Source: Streptomyces sp. NBRC 109706 (GTDB taxonomy: Bacteria > Actinomycetota > Actinomycetes > Streptomycetales > Streptomycetaceae). Taken from it: a DNA stretch of 64,000 nucleotides. Below the pieces are notes generated by a model that saw only the letters and a program-made list of their open reading frames with translations, was not told where the DNA came from and did not search any database. Each line of letters begins with the position of its first letter. Within the stretch, counting starts at the first letter, position 1. The DNA lies in contig NZ_BBOM01000004.1 in assembly GCF_000974485.1 (NCBI RefSeq), forward strand, positions 186,001 to 250,000, given 5' to 3'. Shown in pieces: positions 42,074 to 50,448 of this stretch. The position numbers were made by a program, and so were the translations under genes.

Positions 42074-43041
42074 GTGTCCTCCGTGGGTACATAGCCGAGC
42101 TTCTTGTCCACGACATTGAACAGGGGCCGCCCCGCCAGCCACCGGTCGAAGTTGTCCAGAAACTGCTCCGCGAGATCGTCCCGCCAGCCGAAGGTGTCAC
42201 CACTCATATGCGGCGAGACCATCAGCCCAGGCACGTCCCACAGCGGGCTGCCGGCCGGTAGCGGCTCCTCGTCGAACACGTCCAGGGCCGCGCCGGCCAG
42301 CCGTCCGGCGCGCAACGCCTCGGCGAGGTCGTCCGCCACCACATGCGCCCCCCGGCCGATGTTGATCAGGCGCGCGGTCGGCCGCATCAGCGCGAAGGCG
42401 TCCGCGTCGAACATGCCGGTGGTGGCCGTGGTGAGCGGCGCGGCGCACACCACCCAGTCCGCTTCGGGAAGGAGTTCGGGGAGTGAGTCGGCGGCATGCA
42501 CCCGCCCGAACGCCGGGTCGCGGACCCGGGCGCGGCGGCCGACCAGCTCCACCACCACGCCGAGGGTCTGCAACATCGCGCCGATCCGCCGGCCGATCGG
42601 GCCCGACCCGACGACCAGGGCTTTACTGCCGTGGACCTTGGCCGTCTCACGGTGTTGCCAGCGGTGCTCCCGCTGGGCCTCCCAGCTTCCGTGAAAATCT
42701 TTCGCCAAAGCCAACACAAGTCCCGCCACATATTCGGCGATGGGACGGTCAAAGACGCCACGTGCGTTGGTGATCATGGCGTCCGATTCGATCAGTTCCG
42801 GAAAGAGCAGGCGGTCGACGCCGGCGCTGGCGGTGTGTACCCAGCGGGGCCGGGGTCCTTCGCCCGGCCAGGCGTGTCGGACCGCGTCGGAGGTGAAGTC
42901 CCAGACCAGCAGGACATCGGCCTCGGGCAGGCGTTTGGCCAGCGAGTCCGCGTCGCTGTGCAGCACTTCCGCGCGGCCGGCGATCCGGTCGAGTCGGGGC
43001 AGGGGGTCAGCGTCCAGAACCAGGACACGAGGTGCGGTCAT
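42070..43041 (-). CDS. D-2-hydroxyacid dehydrogenase (NAD-dependent)
   Basis: 323 residues. ATG 43041 (weak site). NAD-binding 'ALVVGSGPIGRRIGAMLQTL'. Catalytic residues lie in 'LINIGRGAHVV' (Arg), 'LDVFDEEPLPAGSPLW' (Glu) and 'VSPHMSG' (His). The layout matches the GyaR/GhrA-like branch that reduces 2-oxo acids to D-2-hydroxyacids. First gene of a two-gene operon with the amidase, divergent from two maleate-isomerase-like genes. A perfect 12-bp palindrome lies 12-23 bp upstream of its start. Confidence 0.9.
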   Translation of the reverse strand: MTAPRVLVLDADPLPRLDRIAGRAEVLHSDADSLAKRLPEADVLLVWDFTSDAVRHAWPGEGPRPRWVHTASAGVDRLLFPELIESDAMITNARGVFDRPIAEYVAGLVLALAKDFHGSWEAQREHRWQHRETAKVHGSKALVVGSGPIGRRIGAMLQTLGVVVELVGRRARVRDPAFGRVHAADSLPELLPEADWVVCAAPLTTATTGMFDADAFALMRPTARLINIGRGAHVVADDLAEALRAGRLAGAALDVFDEEPLPAGSPLWDVPGLMVSPHMSGDTFGWRDDLAEQFLDNFDRWLAGRPLFNVVDKKLGYVPTEDT

Positions 43042-43052
43042 TAGCGAGAAAC

Positions 43053-43064
43053 CGTTTCGAAACG
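43053..43064. promoter_or_regulatory. Candidate operator palindrome in the divergent region
   Basis: CGTTTCGAAACG is a perfect 12-bp palindrome located 12 bp upstream of the dehydrogenase ATG (minus) and 29 bp upstream of the -35 box of the plus-strand promoter. The position suits a repressor that controls both operons. The cognate regulator is not in this island. Confidence 0.5.
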
Positions 43065-43092
43065 AATGGCTGTTTGAGTGAGATGACGAGGA

Positions 43093-43121
43093 TTGACCAC
43101 GCTAGGAACCGGAACTACCTT
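43093..43121 (+). promoter_or_regulatory. Promoter of the maleate-isomerase-like operon
   Basis: TTGACC (43093-43098) and TACCTT (43116-43121) are separated by 17 bp, a good vegetative-type pair. Transcription would begin near 43128, about 84 nt before the first start codon. Confidence 0.55.
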
Positions 43122-43211
43122 CGTCAATGAAGGCATCTGCGAAAGCCAGTATCCCGGCCGGGGTTTCCCCATCCCCGACGCCGCCCCTCCGTCCGTGAAT
43201 CGGGGTTCGAC

Positions 43212-44126
43212 ATGGATGTCTCGTTTTTGGGTGGGCCGCAACCACAACGCGGGATCGGAGTCGTCGCACCATTCGATTTCGCCCTCGACCGCGAGCTATG
43301 GCGTTGGGTACCGGACGACGTCTCGCTCCACCTCACCAGGACGCCCTTCGTGCCCGTCGAGGTCAGCCTGGACCTCGCGCGGCTGGTCAGCGAGCACGAG
43401 ACGCTGCGCGAGGCGGTGCGCGCGCTGATCGCGGTCAGCCCCGAGGCGGTGGCCTACGCCTGCACCTCGGGCAGTTTCGTCGGCGGGGTCGCCGGGGAGC
43501 GGGCGATGAGCGCGGCCATGGCCCAGGCGGGCGAGGTCCCGTCGTTCACCACCTCGGGGGCGCTGCTGCTGGCCCTGCGCGAGCTGGACGCCCGCCGGAT
43601 CGCGGTGGTCACCCCGTACACCAGGTCCGTCACGGACGCCCTTGAGGACTTCCTCAGGGAGGCCGGAGTCCAGGTCTGCGGGCGCAGCTATCTGGGGCTG
43701 ACCAGGGAGATCTGGCGGGTCGGCTACCGCGATGTGGTCGACATGGCCCGCGAGGCGGTGAGCGAGGGGCCGGACGCGCTCTTCATCAGCTGCACCAATC
43801 TCCCTACCTATGACGTGATCCCCCAGCTTGAGGCCGAGCTGCGGATGCCCGTGATCTCGGCCAACCAGGTCACCATGTGGGCCGCGCTGCGCCGCATCGG
43901 CAAGTCCGCCGTCGGCCCCTACCAGGCTCTGCTGGACGCGGCGGCGCGCAGCGGCCCGGCCTCGATGGCGCCGGTGCCGGTCGTCGAACCGCTCGCCCCC
44001 AGCCAGCCGATCGCCGACCCGCCGCTCCCCGAGCCGGCCCTGGCCGAGGCCACCGAGGCGGCCCAGAGCTACCCGGACGCGTATCCGGACGTCTTCCCCG
44101 ACGTGTACCCCGACGAGGAAAGGTGA
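43212..44126 (+). CDS. Maleate isomerase / Asp-Glu racemase superfamily protein
   Basis: 304 residues. ATG 43212; no strong ribosome binding site. Both catalytic cysteines of maleate cis-trans isomerase and aryl-malonate decarboxylase relatives are present: C84 in 'AYACTSGSFVGG' and C194 in 'FISCTNLPTYD'. 'VVTPYTRSVTDALEDFL' is typical of the family. It may convert maleate to fumarate, or a related diacid. The last 45 residues are an added Pro/Ala/acidic tail ending in repeated YPDxYPDxFPD units, unusual for the family. It is followed 8 nt later by a paralogue. Confidence 0.82.
   Translation: MDVSFLGGPQPQRGIGVVAPFDFALDRELWRWVPDDVSLHLTRTPFVPVEVSLDLARLVSEHETLREAVRALIAVSPEAVAYACTSGSFVGGVAGERAMSAAMAQAGEVPSFTTSGALLLALRELDARRIAVVTPYTRSVTDALEDFLREAGVQVCGRSYLGLTREIWRVGYRDVVDMAREAVSEGPDALFISCTNLPTYDVIPQLEAELRMPVISANQVTMWAALRRIGKSAVGPYQALLDAAARSGPASMAPVPVVEPLAPSQPIADPPLPEPALAEATEAAQSYPDAYPDVFPDVYPDEER
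44070..44118 (+). repeat. 12-nt coding repeats in the 3' end of the maleate-isomerase-like gene
   Basis: Four successive units of the form TACCCGGACGCG / TATCCGGACGTC / TTCCCCGACGTG / TACCCCGACGAG encode Y/F-P-D-x repeats at the protein C-terminus. They look like a recent in-frame expansion. Confidence 0.8.
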
Positions 44127-44134
44127 GGTGACGG

Positions 44135-44875
44135 ATGGTCGCCACGGTCGGTTTCCTGTACCCGGGCCACTCCGCCGAGGACGAGTTCCCACGCCTTGAG
44201 GCGCTGCTGAACGAGGACGGCGCGGAGGTGCGGTTGCCGCTGACGCATACCGACATCGGCACGGACGCACACCGGGTCGACGCCCTGCTGGAGATGGGCT
44301 CGATGGACCGACTGAAGGCGGGCCTCGCCGAGCTGACCGCCGGACATCCCGTCGAGGCGGTGGTCTGGGCCTGCACCTCGGCCAGCTTCGTCTACGGGTA
44401 CGAGGGAGCCCAGGAACAGGCGCGTCAGCTGTCCGCCGCGGCCGGGCTGCCCGCGTCCAGCACCTCCTTCGCCTTCGCCCGGGCCATCGCCGCGCTGGGC
44501 GTCTCGCGGGTCGCCATCGCCGCCACCTACCCGGAGGACGTGGCCGCGCTCTTCGCCGACTTCCTGAAGGCGACCGGCGTCGAGGTGGTCGCGATGCGCG
44601 GCAGCGGCATCATCACCGCCGCCGAGGTCGGCACCTGGGGAAGGGACGAGGTGGCGCGGCTGGCGGCCGAGGGCGACGATCCGACGGCCGAGGCGGTGCT
44701 GCTCCCGGACACAGCGCTGCACACCGTGGCCTGGCTGCCCGAGCTGGAGGAGGCGCTGGGCAAGCCGGTGCTCACGGCCAACCAGGTCACCGCCTGGGAG
44801 GGGCTGCGGCTGCTGGGCCACCGCCCCGTCTGCCCCGCGCTGGGCCGGCTCTTCACCCGTTCGGCGGTCTCCTGA
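44135..44875 (+). CDS. Maleate-isomerase-like paralogue lacking the second catalytic cysteine
   Basis: 246 residues. ATG 44135, 8 nt after the upstream stop, with GGTGAGG before it. It has the same fold as its neighbour: C80 in 'WACTSASFVYG' and 'AIAATYPEDVAALFADFL'. The second cysteine, expected in a CTN motif, is replaced: 'LLPDTALHTVAW' with D192. In this superfamily single-cysteine members include decarboxylases, so it may do different chemistry or serve as a non-catalytic partner. Co-transcribed with the preceding gene. Confidence 0.78.
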   Translation: MVATVGFLYPGHSAEDEFPRLEALLNEDGAEVRLPLTHTDIGTDAHRVDALLEMGSMDRLKAGLAELTAGHPVEAVVWACTSASFVYGYEGAQEQARQLSAAAGLPASSTSFAFARAIAALGVSRVAIAATYPEDVAALFADFLKATGVEVVAMRGSGIITAAEVGTWGRDEVARLAAEGDDPTAEAVLLPDTALHTVAWLPELEEALGKPVLTANQVTAWEGLRLLGHRPVCPALGRLFTRSAVS

Positions 44876-44927
44876 CGCTCCGGTGCTCTGACGCTTCGGC
44901 GCTTCGCGGGCTGAGCCGTCGGCGCTG

Positions 44928-45323
44928 TCAGGCCGCGCGCCGGCGGTGCTGCTTGCCGCCGGTGCGGAAGGCGTGAATGGCATGCCCGTGGCCCTTGGCC
45001 GTGCGCACCGCCTCTTCCCAGCTCAGCGCCCTGGTCCGCTGCTGGCCGGCCACGAAGAGCGGTCCTTCCGTCCTGCCGTCGAGGAGCGGCGTCAGCAGCT
45101 CGGTGGCGCGTTCGCTCAGTTCCACCGGGAAGCCCGGCGCCGGTCTCACGATCCGTCTGCTGTCCGGATCCACCTCCGCAACGGAGAGCGAGAGCAGATC
45201 CAGGATCCTGATCTCGGACTCCCACAACAGCTGCCACAGCGCGCGGTGCACCAGGGGGATCGACTGGTCGGTCAGAAGGGCGTCAAGGCGTTCCGGGGTG
45301 ATGGTTTCAGCCACGATCGTCAT
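44928..45323 (-). CDS. Short protein resembling part of a tyrosine-recombinase catalytic domain
   Basis: 131 residues. ATG 45323. 'HRALWQLLWESEIRILDLLS' followed by 'LSVAEVDPDSRRIVRP' recalls the first part of an integrase catalytic domain (the arm with the first catalytic Arg), and 'AIHAFRTGG' sits where an HxLR-like box would be. The catalytic tyrosine region is missing. It could be a domesticated family, since similar short proteins are known to me from streptomycetes, or a remnant. No attachment sites or mobile genes lie beside it. Confidence 0.55.
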   Translation of the reverse strand: MTIVAETITPERLDALLTDQSIPLVHRALWQLLWESEIRILDLLSLSVAEVDPDSRRIVRPAPGFPVELSERATELLTPLLDGRTEGPLFVAGQQRTRALSWEEAVRTAKGHGHAIHAFRTGGKQHRRRAA

Positions 45324-45407
45324 GGCCTGGCAGTATTCCGCCATCTTCGGCCGCAGTACAGGGTTTCTGAGCGGTAGCCAGCGTGGTGGGGCGCGTGTCC
45401 CGGGGGA

Positions 45408-47162
45408 TCAGCCGCGACCGGCCAGCATGGCGGCGAGGTGATCGGGCGACAGCGGTCTGGCATAGTGCCAGCCCTGGCCGGTGTCGCAGCCGATGCGCCG
45501 CAGCCGCTCCGCCTGCGCCGGGCCCTCCACGCACTCGGCCGTCACCGTGAGGCCCAGTTTGTGGGCCAGCTGCACCAGCGACGTCACAATGGTCTCGTCC
45601 GCCGGGTTGAGATGCCGCGCGGTACGGAAACCGCGCACAAAGGTGCCGTCCAACTTGAGCGCCCGCACGGGGAGTCGGCTGAGGTAGGCGAGGTTGGAAT
45701 AGCCGGTGCCGAAATCGTCGATGGCGATCCGCACCCCCATGTCGGAGAGCGCCTGCAGTGCCTGCAACGGCCGGCCGGCCGATCCCATCACCGCGGACTC
45801 CGTCAGCTCCAGCTGCAACAGCCCCGACGGCAGCCCGGACTCGCGCAGCGCGCACGCCACGTCGTTGACCAGGTCCGAGTCCCATACCTGACGCACCGCC
45901 ACGTTCACCGAGACGAACAGCGGCGGCCCCGGATGCTCCTGCTGCCAGCGGCGGGCCTGGCGGCACGCCTCGTTGAGCACCCAGCGGCCCAGCGGGACGA
46001 TCGCGCCGTTCTCCTCGGCCAGGCCGATGAAACGGTCGGGGCCCAGCATGCCGAACTGCGGATGCCGCCAGCGCACCAGCGCCTCGGCGCCGCGCACGAT
46101 GTCGTCGGCGAGCCCCACGATGGGCTGGTATTCGAGGGTGAACTCGCCGCGCTCCACCGCGTGGCGCAGCGTGGAGGAGAGCGACTGCCGGGTCATCCGG
46201 TGGGCGTTGCGCTCCGGGTCGAAGAGCGTCCAGCGGGCCTTTCCGTCGGCCTTGGCCCAGTAGAGGGTGGTGTCGGCGGCCTGCATCAGATCGGTGGGCG
46301 TGGTGGTGGCGCATTCTCGCTCTACCACGCCGATGCTGGCCGAAACCGCCAGGCGTTGCCCCTCCAGGTCGAACGGATGCTGAAGCGCCGCGAGCATGGC
46401 CCCGGCCAGCACCGTCAGCTGCTCGGTGCTGGTGGAGCTCTCCACCAGCACCGCGAACTCGTCGCCGCCGAGGCGGGCCACCAGATGCCCGCCGGCGCCG
46501 GTGGCGCATTCGGTGAGACGTTTGGCCGCCGCGCCCAGCAGCTGGTCGCCGACCCGGTGGCCGAGGGTGTCGTTGACGGCCTTGAAGCCGTCAAGACCCA
46601 GGTAGCAGAGCCCGATCCGGCCGGTCGCCGAGTCCGCCAGCGCGTTGTTGAGCCGTTCGAAGAACAGGGCGCGGTTGGGCAGCCGCGTCACCGGATCGTG
46701 CATCTCGATGTGCCGCAACCGGTCCTGGAGGTCCCGCCGCTCGCTGATATCGGCCACCGTCAGCAGCGCCACGGTGCGCTGCCCGCCGGTGGGCGCCACC
46801 GTGATGTCCGCCCACAGGGTGTGGCCGTCGGTGTGCTTCAACCTGCGGGTGCAGCGGAGGAGTTCCCGGTGGCCGGAGAGCACCGCGTGGTAGGAGCCCT
46901 GCGCGCGGTCGTCCAGGCCGAGGCCGGCCACCGAGTCCGCCGCGCGGCCCGTCAGCTCGTCCGGGGCGATGCCGAGCAGGGTGCCGAGCGCGGGATTGGC
47001 GGACAGGATCTGGCCGGATCTGCCCACCAGGGCCATGGGTAGCGCCGCGATGCGGAACGCGGCCTGGTAATCCCGGAGAACTTCACTCTCCGTGATGGCG
47101 TGGGGAGTCGCGGCCAGGCCGCCTCCGGGGGTCTGGCCCGGTCCTTCGGGGGGTCCGTTCAC
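45408..47162 (-). CDS. PAS-GGDEF-EAL cyclic-di-GMP signalling protein
   Basis: 584 residues. GTG 47162 is chosen for GGAG about 8 nt upstream; the longer frame adds about 106 unstructured residues with no site. A PAS domain spans about 30-150 ('FRIAALPMALVGRSGQILSA'), GGDEF about 165-325 with 'RLGGDEFAVLV' intact, and EAL about 335-580 with 'GAEALVRWRHPQFG', 'LTESAVMG' and 'IAIDDFGTGYSNLAYL'. Both catalytic domains look competent, so it could make or degrade c-di-GMP, a developmental signal in Streptomyces through BldD. No membrane segment. Shares a 358-bp divergent region with the M6-type protease. Confidence 0.92.
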   Translation of the reverse strand: MNGPPEGPGQTPGGGLAATPHAITESEVLRDYQAAFRIAALPMALVGRSGQILSANPALGTLLGIAPDELTGRAADSVAGLGLDDRAQGSYHAVLSGHRELLRCTRRLKHTDGHTLWADITVAPTGGQRTVALLTVADISERRDLQDRLRHIEMHDPVTRLPNRALFFERLNNALADSATGRIGLCYLGLDGFKAVNDTLGHRVGDQLLGAAAKRLTECATGAGGHLVARLGGDEFAVLVESSTSTEQLTVLAGAMLAALQHPFDLEGQRLAVSASIGVVERECATTTPTDLMQAADTTLYWAKADGKARWTLFDPERNAHRMTRQSLSSTLRHAVERGEFTLEYQPIVGLADDIVRGAEALVRWRHPQFGMLGPDRFIGLAEENGAIVPLGRWVLNEACRQARRWQQEHPGPPLFVSVNVAVRQVWDSDLVNDVACALRESGLPSGLLQLELTESAVMGSAGRPLQALQALSDMGVRIAIDDFGTGYSNLAYLSRLPVRALKLDGTFVRGFRTARHLNPADETIVTSLVQLAHKLGLTVTAECVEGPAQAERLRRIGCDTGQGWHYARPLSPDHLAAMLAGRG

Positions 47163-47520
47163 CGATTGCTCCGGGAGGGGATGGGGCGCCCGCGGATGGT
47201 GCCGTCGGGCACTCCCCGGCTGCCCGCATGGCGTATCCACGCTGGAAATGTGCCGATCATAGAGGTTCTGGCGTGGGCTGATCCAGTGCCAGGCGGGCCT
47301 GTCTCGATTCCAGGAATCTCCAGGAATAACCGCCTCCGACAAGTTTTCGAGCAGCTGATCGTTTCTGCTCGACGGCTGCGCCCTCCCGATCGTTCCCGAC
47401 TGATGTGCACGCTCGGTAATCGCAACCCCGTTACCTGACCGGGCTATTGAAACAGGGCGTATCGCAGCAAAACCAAACAAGGTGGTCTCGGCGACTCCAC
47501 AGGCTCGATGGGAGGTCGAT
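47163..47520. other. Divergent promoter region with a 10-bp-spaced direct repeat
   Basis: 358 bases between the c-di-GMP gene and the protease gene, clearly less GC-rich than the surroundings. TCCAGGAAT occurs at 47309-47317 and 47319-47327, exactly one helical turn apart. Both promoters must lie here; no boxes were assigned and no gene is seen. Confidence 0.5.
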
Positions 47521-48735
47521 GTGCGCCGTGATCACCGCCGACCCGCCGCCGTACTGACGGCGCTCGCCGCCCTGCTGGCCACCACCATGACCTCGGCCCC
47601 CGGCACCGGCGCACTCGCCGACGCCCCCTGTGGCCTGCCGCGCTCCGGCGCGCACCACTCGTTGGGCCTGGACACCTGGAACGCCGCCTACCCCAAGCCG
47701 GTGGGCTCGATCAAGGCCGTGATGCTCTTCCTGTCCTTCCCCGACGCCACCCCCAAGCTCACCCCCGAGCGCATCGCCGAGGACTACTTCCCGGCCACCA
47801 GCGACTACTTCGACCAGGCGTCCTACGGCCGGCTCAGCCTGGAGACGGAGATCGTCGGCGAATGGCTCGGCATGCCCGCCGACTCGGCGGACTACGGCAT
47901 ACAGCGGGACTGGCCGGCGGAGCTGCGCGCGGACTACCTCCACGACGCCCTCGCGGTGATCGCCCCCCGCGTCGACCTCGCCGCCTACGACATCGTCTAT
48001 CTGGTCGCCGACCCGGACGCCCCCGGCGTGGACTCGGACGCCACCAAGGTGGTCAACTTCAACAGCCCGATCACCATCGGGGACGCCGAGATCCGTCGCC
48101 TGGTCACCGTCTTCGAGCACCGGCGGCCCGACCGGAACGTGCTGGCCCACGAGACCGGCCATGTCTTCGACCTCCCCGACCTCTACAACCGCCCCGACGA
48201 GGGCATGGGCGACTGGGACACCCATGTGGGGGACTGGGACCTGATGGGCAGCCAGTTCGGACTCGCCCCCGACCTCTTCGGCTGGCACAAGTGGAAGCTG
48301 GGCTGGCTGGACGCCGAGCATGTCGCCTGTGTGCGCCCGACGGGCACCAGCCTGCACACGCTCCAGCCGCTCGGCGCCCCGCTGGACGACAGCAGTCCGC
48401 GCGCCGACACCCGTCTCGCGGTGATCCGCACGGGCCCGGTCGAGGCCCTGGTCGCCGAGGCCCGCACCCCCGTCGGCAACGACAGCGGCATCTGCACCAG
48501 GGGGGTGCTGCTCTATCGCGTCCGCAGCGATGTGGCCTCCGCCGACGGCCCGATCGAGGTGGTGGACGGCCATCCGGACACCGAGGGCTGCCATGGCACC
48601 TCGGTACACCCCCGGCTGGCCGACGCGCCCCTGGAAAGCGGCGAGAGCTACTTCGACGAGAAGACCGGCGTGCGCGTGGAGGTCGGCGACCGCACGGCCA
48701 CCGGCGGTTGGGATATCAAGGTCGCCAGGGAATGA
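47521..48735 (+). CDS. Secreted M6-type (immune inhibitor A-like) metalloprotease
   Basis: 404 residues. GTG 47521 with GGGAGGT 6 nt upstream. Signal peptide of about 35 residues ('AAVLTALAALLATTMTSAPG'). Conserved M6 features are 'IKAVMLFLSFPDATP', 'DYFDQASYGRLSLETEIVGE' and the zinc site HETGH at 210-214 followed by 'VFDLPDLYN'. 'DWDLMGSQFG' supplies the downstream Met-turn-like region. It lacks the large C-terminal domains of classic immune inhibitor A, so it is a short form. It is followed by a terminator shared with tRNA-Lys. Confidence 0.88.
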   Translation: MRRDHRRPAAVLTALAALLATTMTSAPGTGALADAPCGLPRSGAHHSLGLDTWNAAYPKPVGSIKAVMLFLSFPDATPKLTPERIAEDYFPATSDYFDQASYGRLSLETEIVGEWLGMPADSADYGIQRDWPAELRADYLHDALAVIAPRVDLAAYDIVYLVADPDAPGVDSDATKVVNFNSPITIGDAEIRRLVTVFEHRRPDRNVLAHETGHVFDLPDLYNRPDEGMGDWDTHVGDWDLMGSQFGLAPDLFGWHKWKLGWLDAEHVACVRPTGTSLHTLQPLGAPLDDSSPRADTRLAVIRTGPVEALVAEARTPVGNDSGICTRGVLLYRVRSDVASADGPIEVVDGHPDTEGCHGTSVHPRLADAPLESGESYFDEKTGVRVEVGDRTATGGWDIKVARE

Positions 48736-48756
48736 GCCGGCCCGGTGCACACACGA

Positions 48757-48797
48757 GGAAGGCCCTCATCGTCGTTTCCGACCGATGAGGGCCTTCC
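48757..48797. terminator. Bidirectional terminator between protease and tRNA-Lys
   Basis: GGAAGGCCCTCATCG (48757-48771) and CGATGAGGGCCTTCC (48783-48797) form a perfect 15-bp stem. It follows the protease stop by 21 bp on the plus strand and the tRNA 3' end by 7 bp on the minus strand. Confidence 0.85.
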
Positions 48798-48804
48798 CAT
48801 CAGG

Positions 48805-48878
48805 TGCGCCGCCAGGGACTCGAACCCCGGACCCGCTGATTAAGAGTCAGCTGCTCTAACCAACTGAGCTAGCGGCGC
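48805..48878 (-). tRNA. tRNA-Lys (anticodon CUU)
   Basis: 74 nt. The acceptor stem GCGCCGC (5') pairs with GCGGCGC (3'), discriminator A. The D-arm is GCTC-AGTTGGTTA-GAGC. The anticodon arm CTGA-CTCTTAA-TCAG has CTT in the loop, and the T-arm contains GGTTCGAGTCC. The 3' CCA is not encoded (ACCT follows). Confidence 0.96.
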
Positions 48879-48987
48879 CTGCTGACGTCGTAGACTTTAG
48901 CACCCCGATCCGGTGAAGCAAAAATCAGTTCCGGAGCCGCTCGGGCGGGCGTTTGCGCAGCCCACGGGCCTGCCGCAGGGAAGCGGC

Positions 48988-49350
48988 TCAGGAGGGGGAG
49001 CGGCGGCGCAGCAGCTGTCGCCCGAACTCGACCATCCGCTCCGTGTAGTCCTCGGTCCAGCCCGCGCGGTCCGCGATCGCGGCCGTGGACAGCCGGTCGA
49101 ACCGCGCCGGATCGGCGAGCTGCGCGGCCGCCACCGCCTGGAACTCCACGGCCCGGTCCGCGGCGGTCTGGAAGGCCACGGCCAGCTCCGTCGCGCGGCC
49201 GAGCAGCTCCTGGGGATCGGTGATCGACTCCAGGGAGAAGAAGTGCTCCTGCTCCGACGCCCCGGCCGGCGGCTCGAAGAAGAGCGCCGCCGGCCGACGG
49301 AACTGAGGCCCTTCGCCGGCGGGTTCTCGACCCTGGCCCGAGTCGGACAT
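48988..49350 (-). CDS. Conserved hypothetical protein
   Basis: 120 residues. ATG 49350 with GGAGG 10 nt upstream. It is mainly alpha-helical after a disordered first third: 'QELLGRATELAVAFQTAADR', 'AVEFQAVAAAQLADPARFDR', 'YTERMVEFGRQLLRRR'. There are no cysteines, membrane segments or known motifs. It is 18 bp downstream of the PAP2 gene stop on the same strand counted in transcription order, so they may be co-transcribed. Function unknown. Confidence 0.6.
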   Translation of the reverse strand: MSDSGQGREPAGEGPQFRRPAALFFEPPAGASEQEHFFSLESITDPQELLGRATELAVAFQTAADRAVEFQAVAAAQLADPARFDRLSTAAIADRAGWTEDYTERMVEFGRQLLRRRSPS

Positions 49351-49368
49351 GCGGGATCAGCCTCCAGA

Positions 49369-50343
49369 TCAGGACGGGGGAGTGAGGTGGCGTTGTTGCT
49401 GCCCTGATCCATTGTGCCGCGCGCGCGGGACCGTGGGGGTGGCGCCGGGAGCGCCCGAAGCCGCCCCGTCCTCCATCGCGCGCGGGCGCGGGCGCCGGGC
49501 GTGCTCCTCGATGGTGGGGAGGGCGGCATAGCCGGAAGCGGCCTGGTCGGCCCCGCCGAAGCGAGCCCTGAGCCGGCCGGAGAGCCGCAGCAGCGGCCTG
49601 GCGATCAGCAGGCCGGCGATCATCACCGCGACCCCGGCGACCGCGTCCAGGAAGTAGTGGTTGGCGGTCCCCATCACCACGATGGTGGTGATCAACGGAT
49701 AGCCGACGGCGGAGGCGCGCATCCAGAGCGAACGCGACCCGTAGTGCCACAGTGCGACCCCGCACCACAGCGCCCAACCGACATGGAGGCTCGGCATGGC
49801 GGCATACTGATTGGTGAAGTCGCCCATCCCGCTCGGGGCGCTCGCGTCGTCGGCCCACCAGCCCCAGCTGCTGTACTGCGACAGGCTGTCCACGAAGCCC
49901 TGGCCGCCCGGCAGCAGCCGGGGCGGGCTCGTGGGCATCAGCGTGAAGCCGATCAGGCCCATCATCGTGGACGCCAGCAGCCAGGTGCGCATCAGCCGGT
50001 ACCGCACGGGGTGGTAGCGGAAGAGCCAGACCAGTATCAGCGGCGTCACCAGGTAGTGCAGCGAGGCGTAGGCGAACGAGGAGGGCACCCCCAGCCACGG
50101 CTCCTGGGTGAACAGCTCGTTCAGCGGCTCCTCGGCGTGCAGCCAGAGGGCACGCTCCAGGCGGAGAATGCTCAACCCGTTGTCCACCGCGGTGGAGACG
50201 TCACCGCGGGCCAGCAGTCTGGCGCAGGTGTAGGCCCCGTACGCGACCAGGATCAGCAGTAGTTCGGTCCACCAACGTGGCCGCTCTCGGGGCATGGGGG
50301 CGAACTCCGGATCATCTCGTCGTTGGCTTTCGGTAAGACGCAC
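49369..50343 (-). CDS. PAP2-superfamily membrane phosphatase/phosphotransferase
   Basis: 324 residues from GTG 50343; ATG 50295 (MPRERPRWW, GGAG upstream) is an alternative start. About six hydrophobic helices. The PAP2 signature is 'AMPSLHVGWALWCG' and 'NHYFLDAVAGVAVM', giving the PSxH and HxxxD catalytic histidines. The N-terminal 'LSILRLERALWLHAEEPLNE' and 'MPTSPPRLLPGGQGFVD' are typical of the actinobacterial inositol-phosphotransferase-like (AUR1-like) branch. The last 60 residues are disordered. It likely acts on a lipid-linked phosphate at the outer membrane face. Confidence 0.85.
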   Translation of the reverse strand: MRLTESQRRDDPEFAPMPRERPRWWTELLLILVAYGAYTCARLLARGDVSTAVDNGLSILRLERALWLHAEEPLNELFTQEPWLGVPSSFAYASLHYLVTPLILVWLFRYHPVRYRLMRTWLLASTMMGLIGFTLMPTSPPRLLPGGQGFVDSLSQYSSWGWWADDASAPSGMGDFTNQYAAMPSLHVGWALWCGVALWHYGSRSLWMRASAVGYPLITTIVVMGTANHYFLDAVAGVAVMIAGLLIARPLLRLSGRLRARFGGADQAASGYAALPTIEEHARRPRPRAMEDGAASGAPGATPTVPRARHNGSGQQQRHLTPPS

Positions 50344-50448
50344 GCCAGTCCACCGTACGGCGAACTGCTGTGAAAGAGACGCCCGGGGAGCCCTCTACGG
50401 TTGCGTGGGGAATGATGTGTGGCGGTTGATACGGCGGAAAGGATCTCT

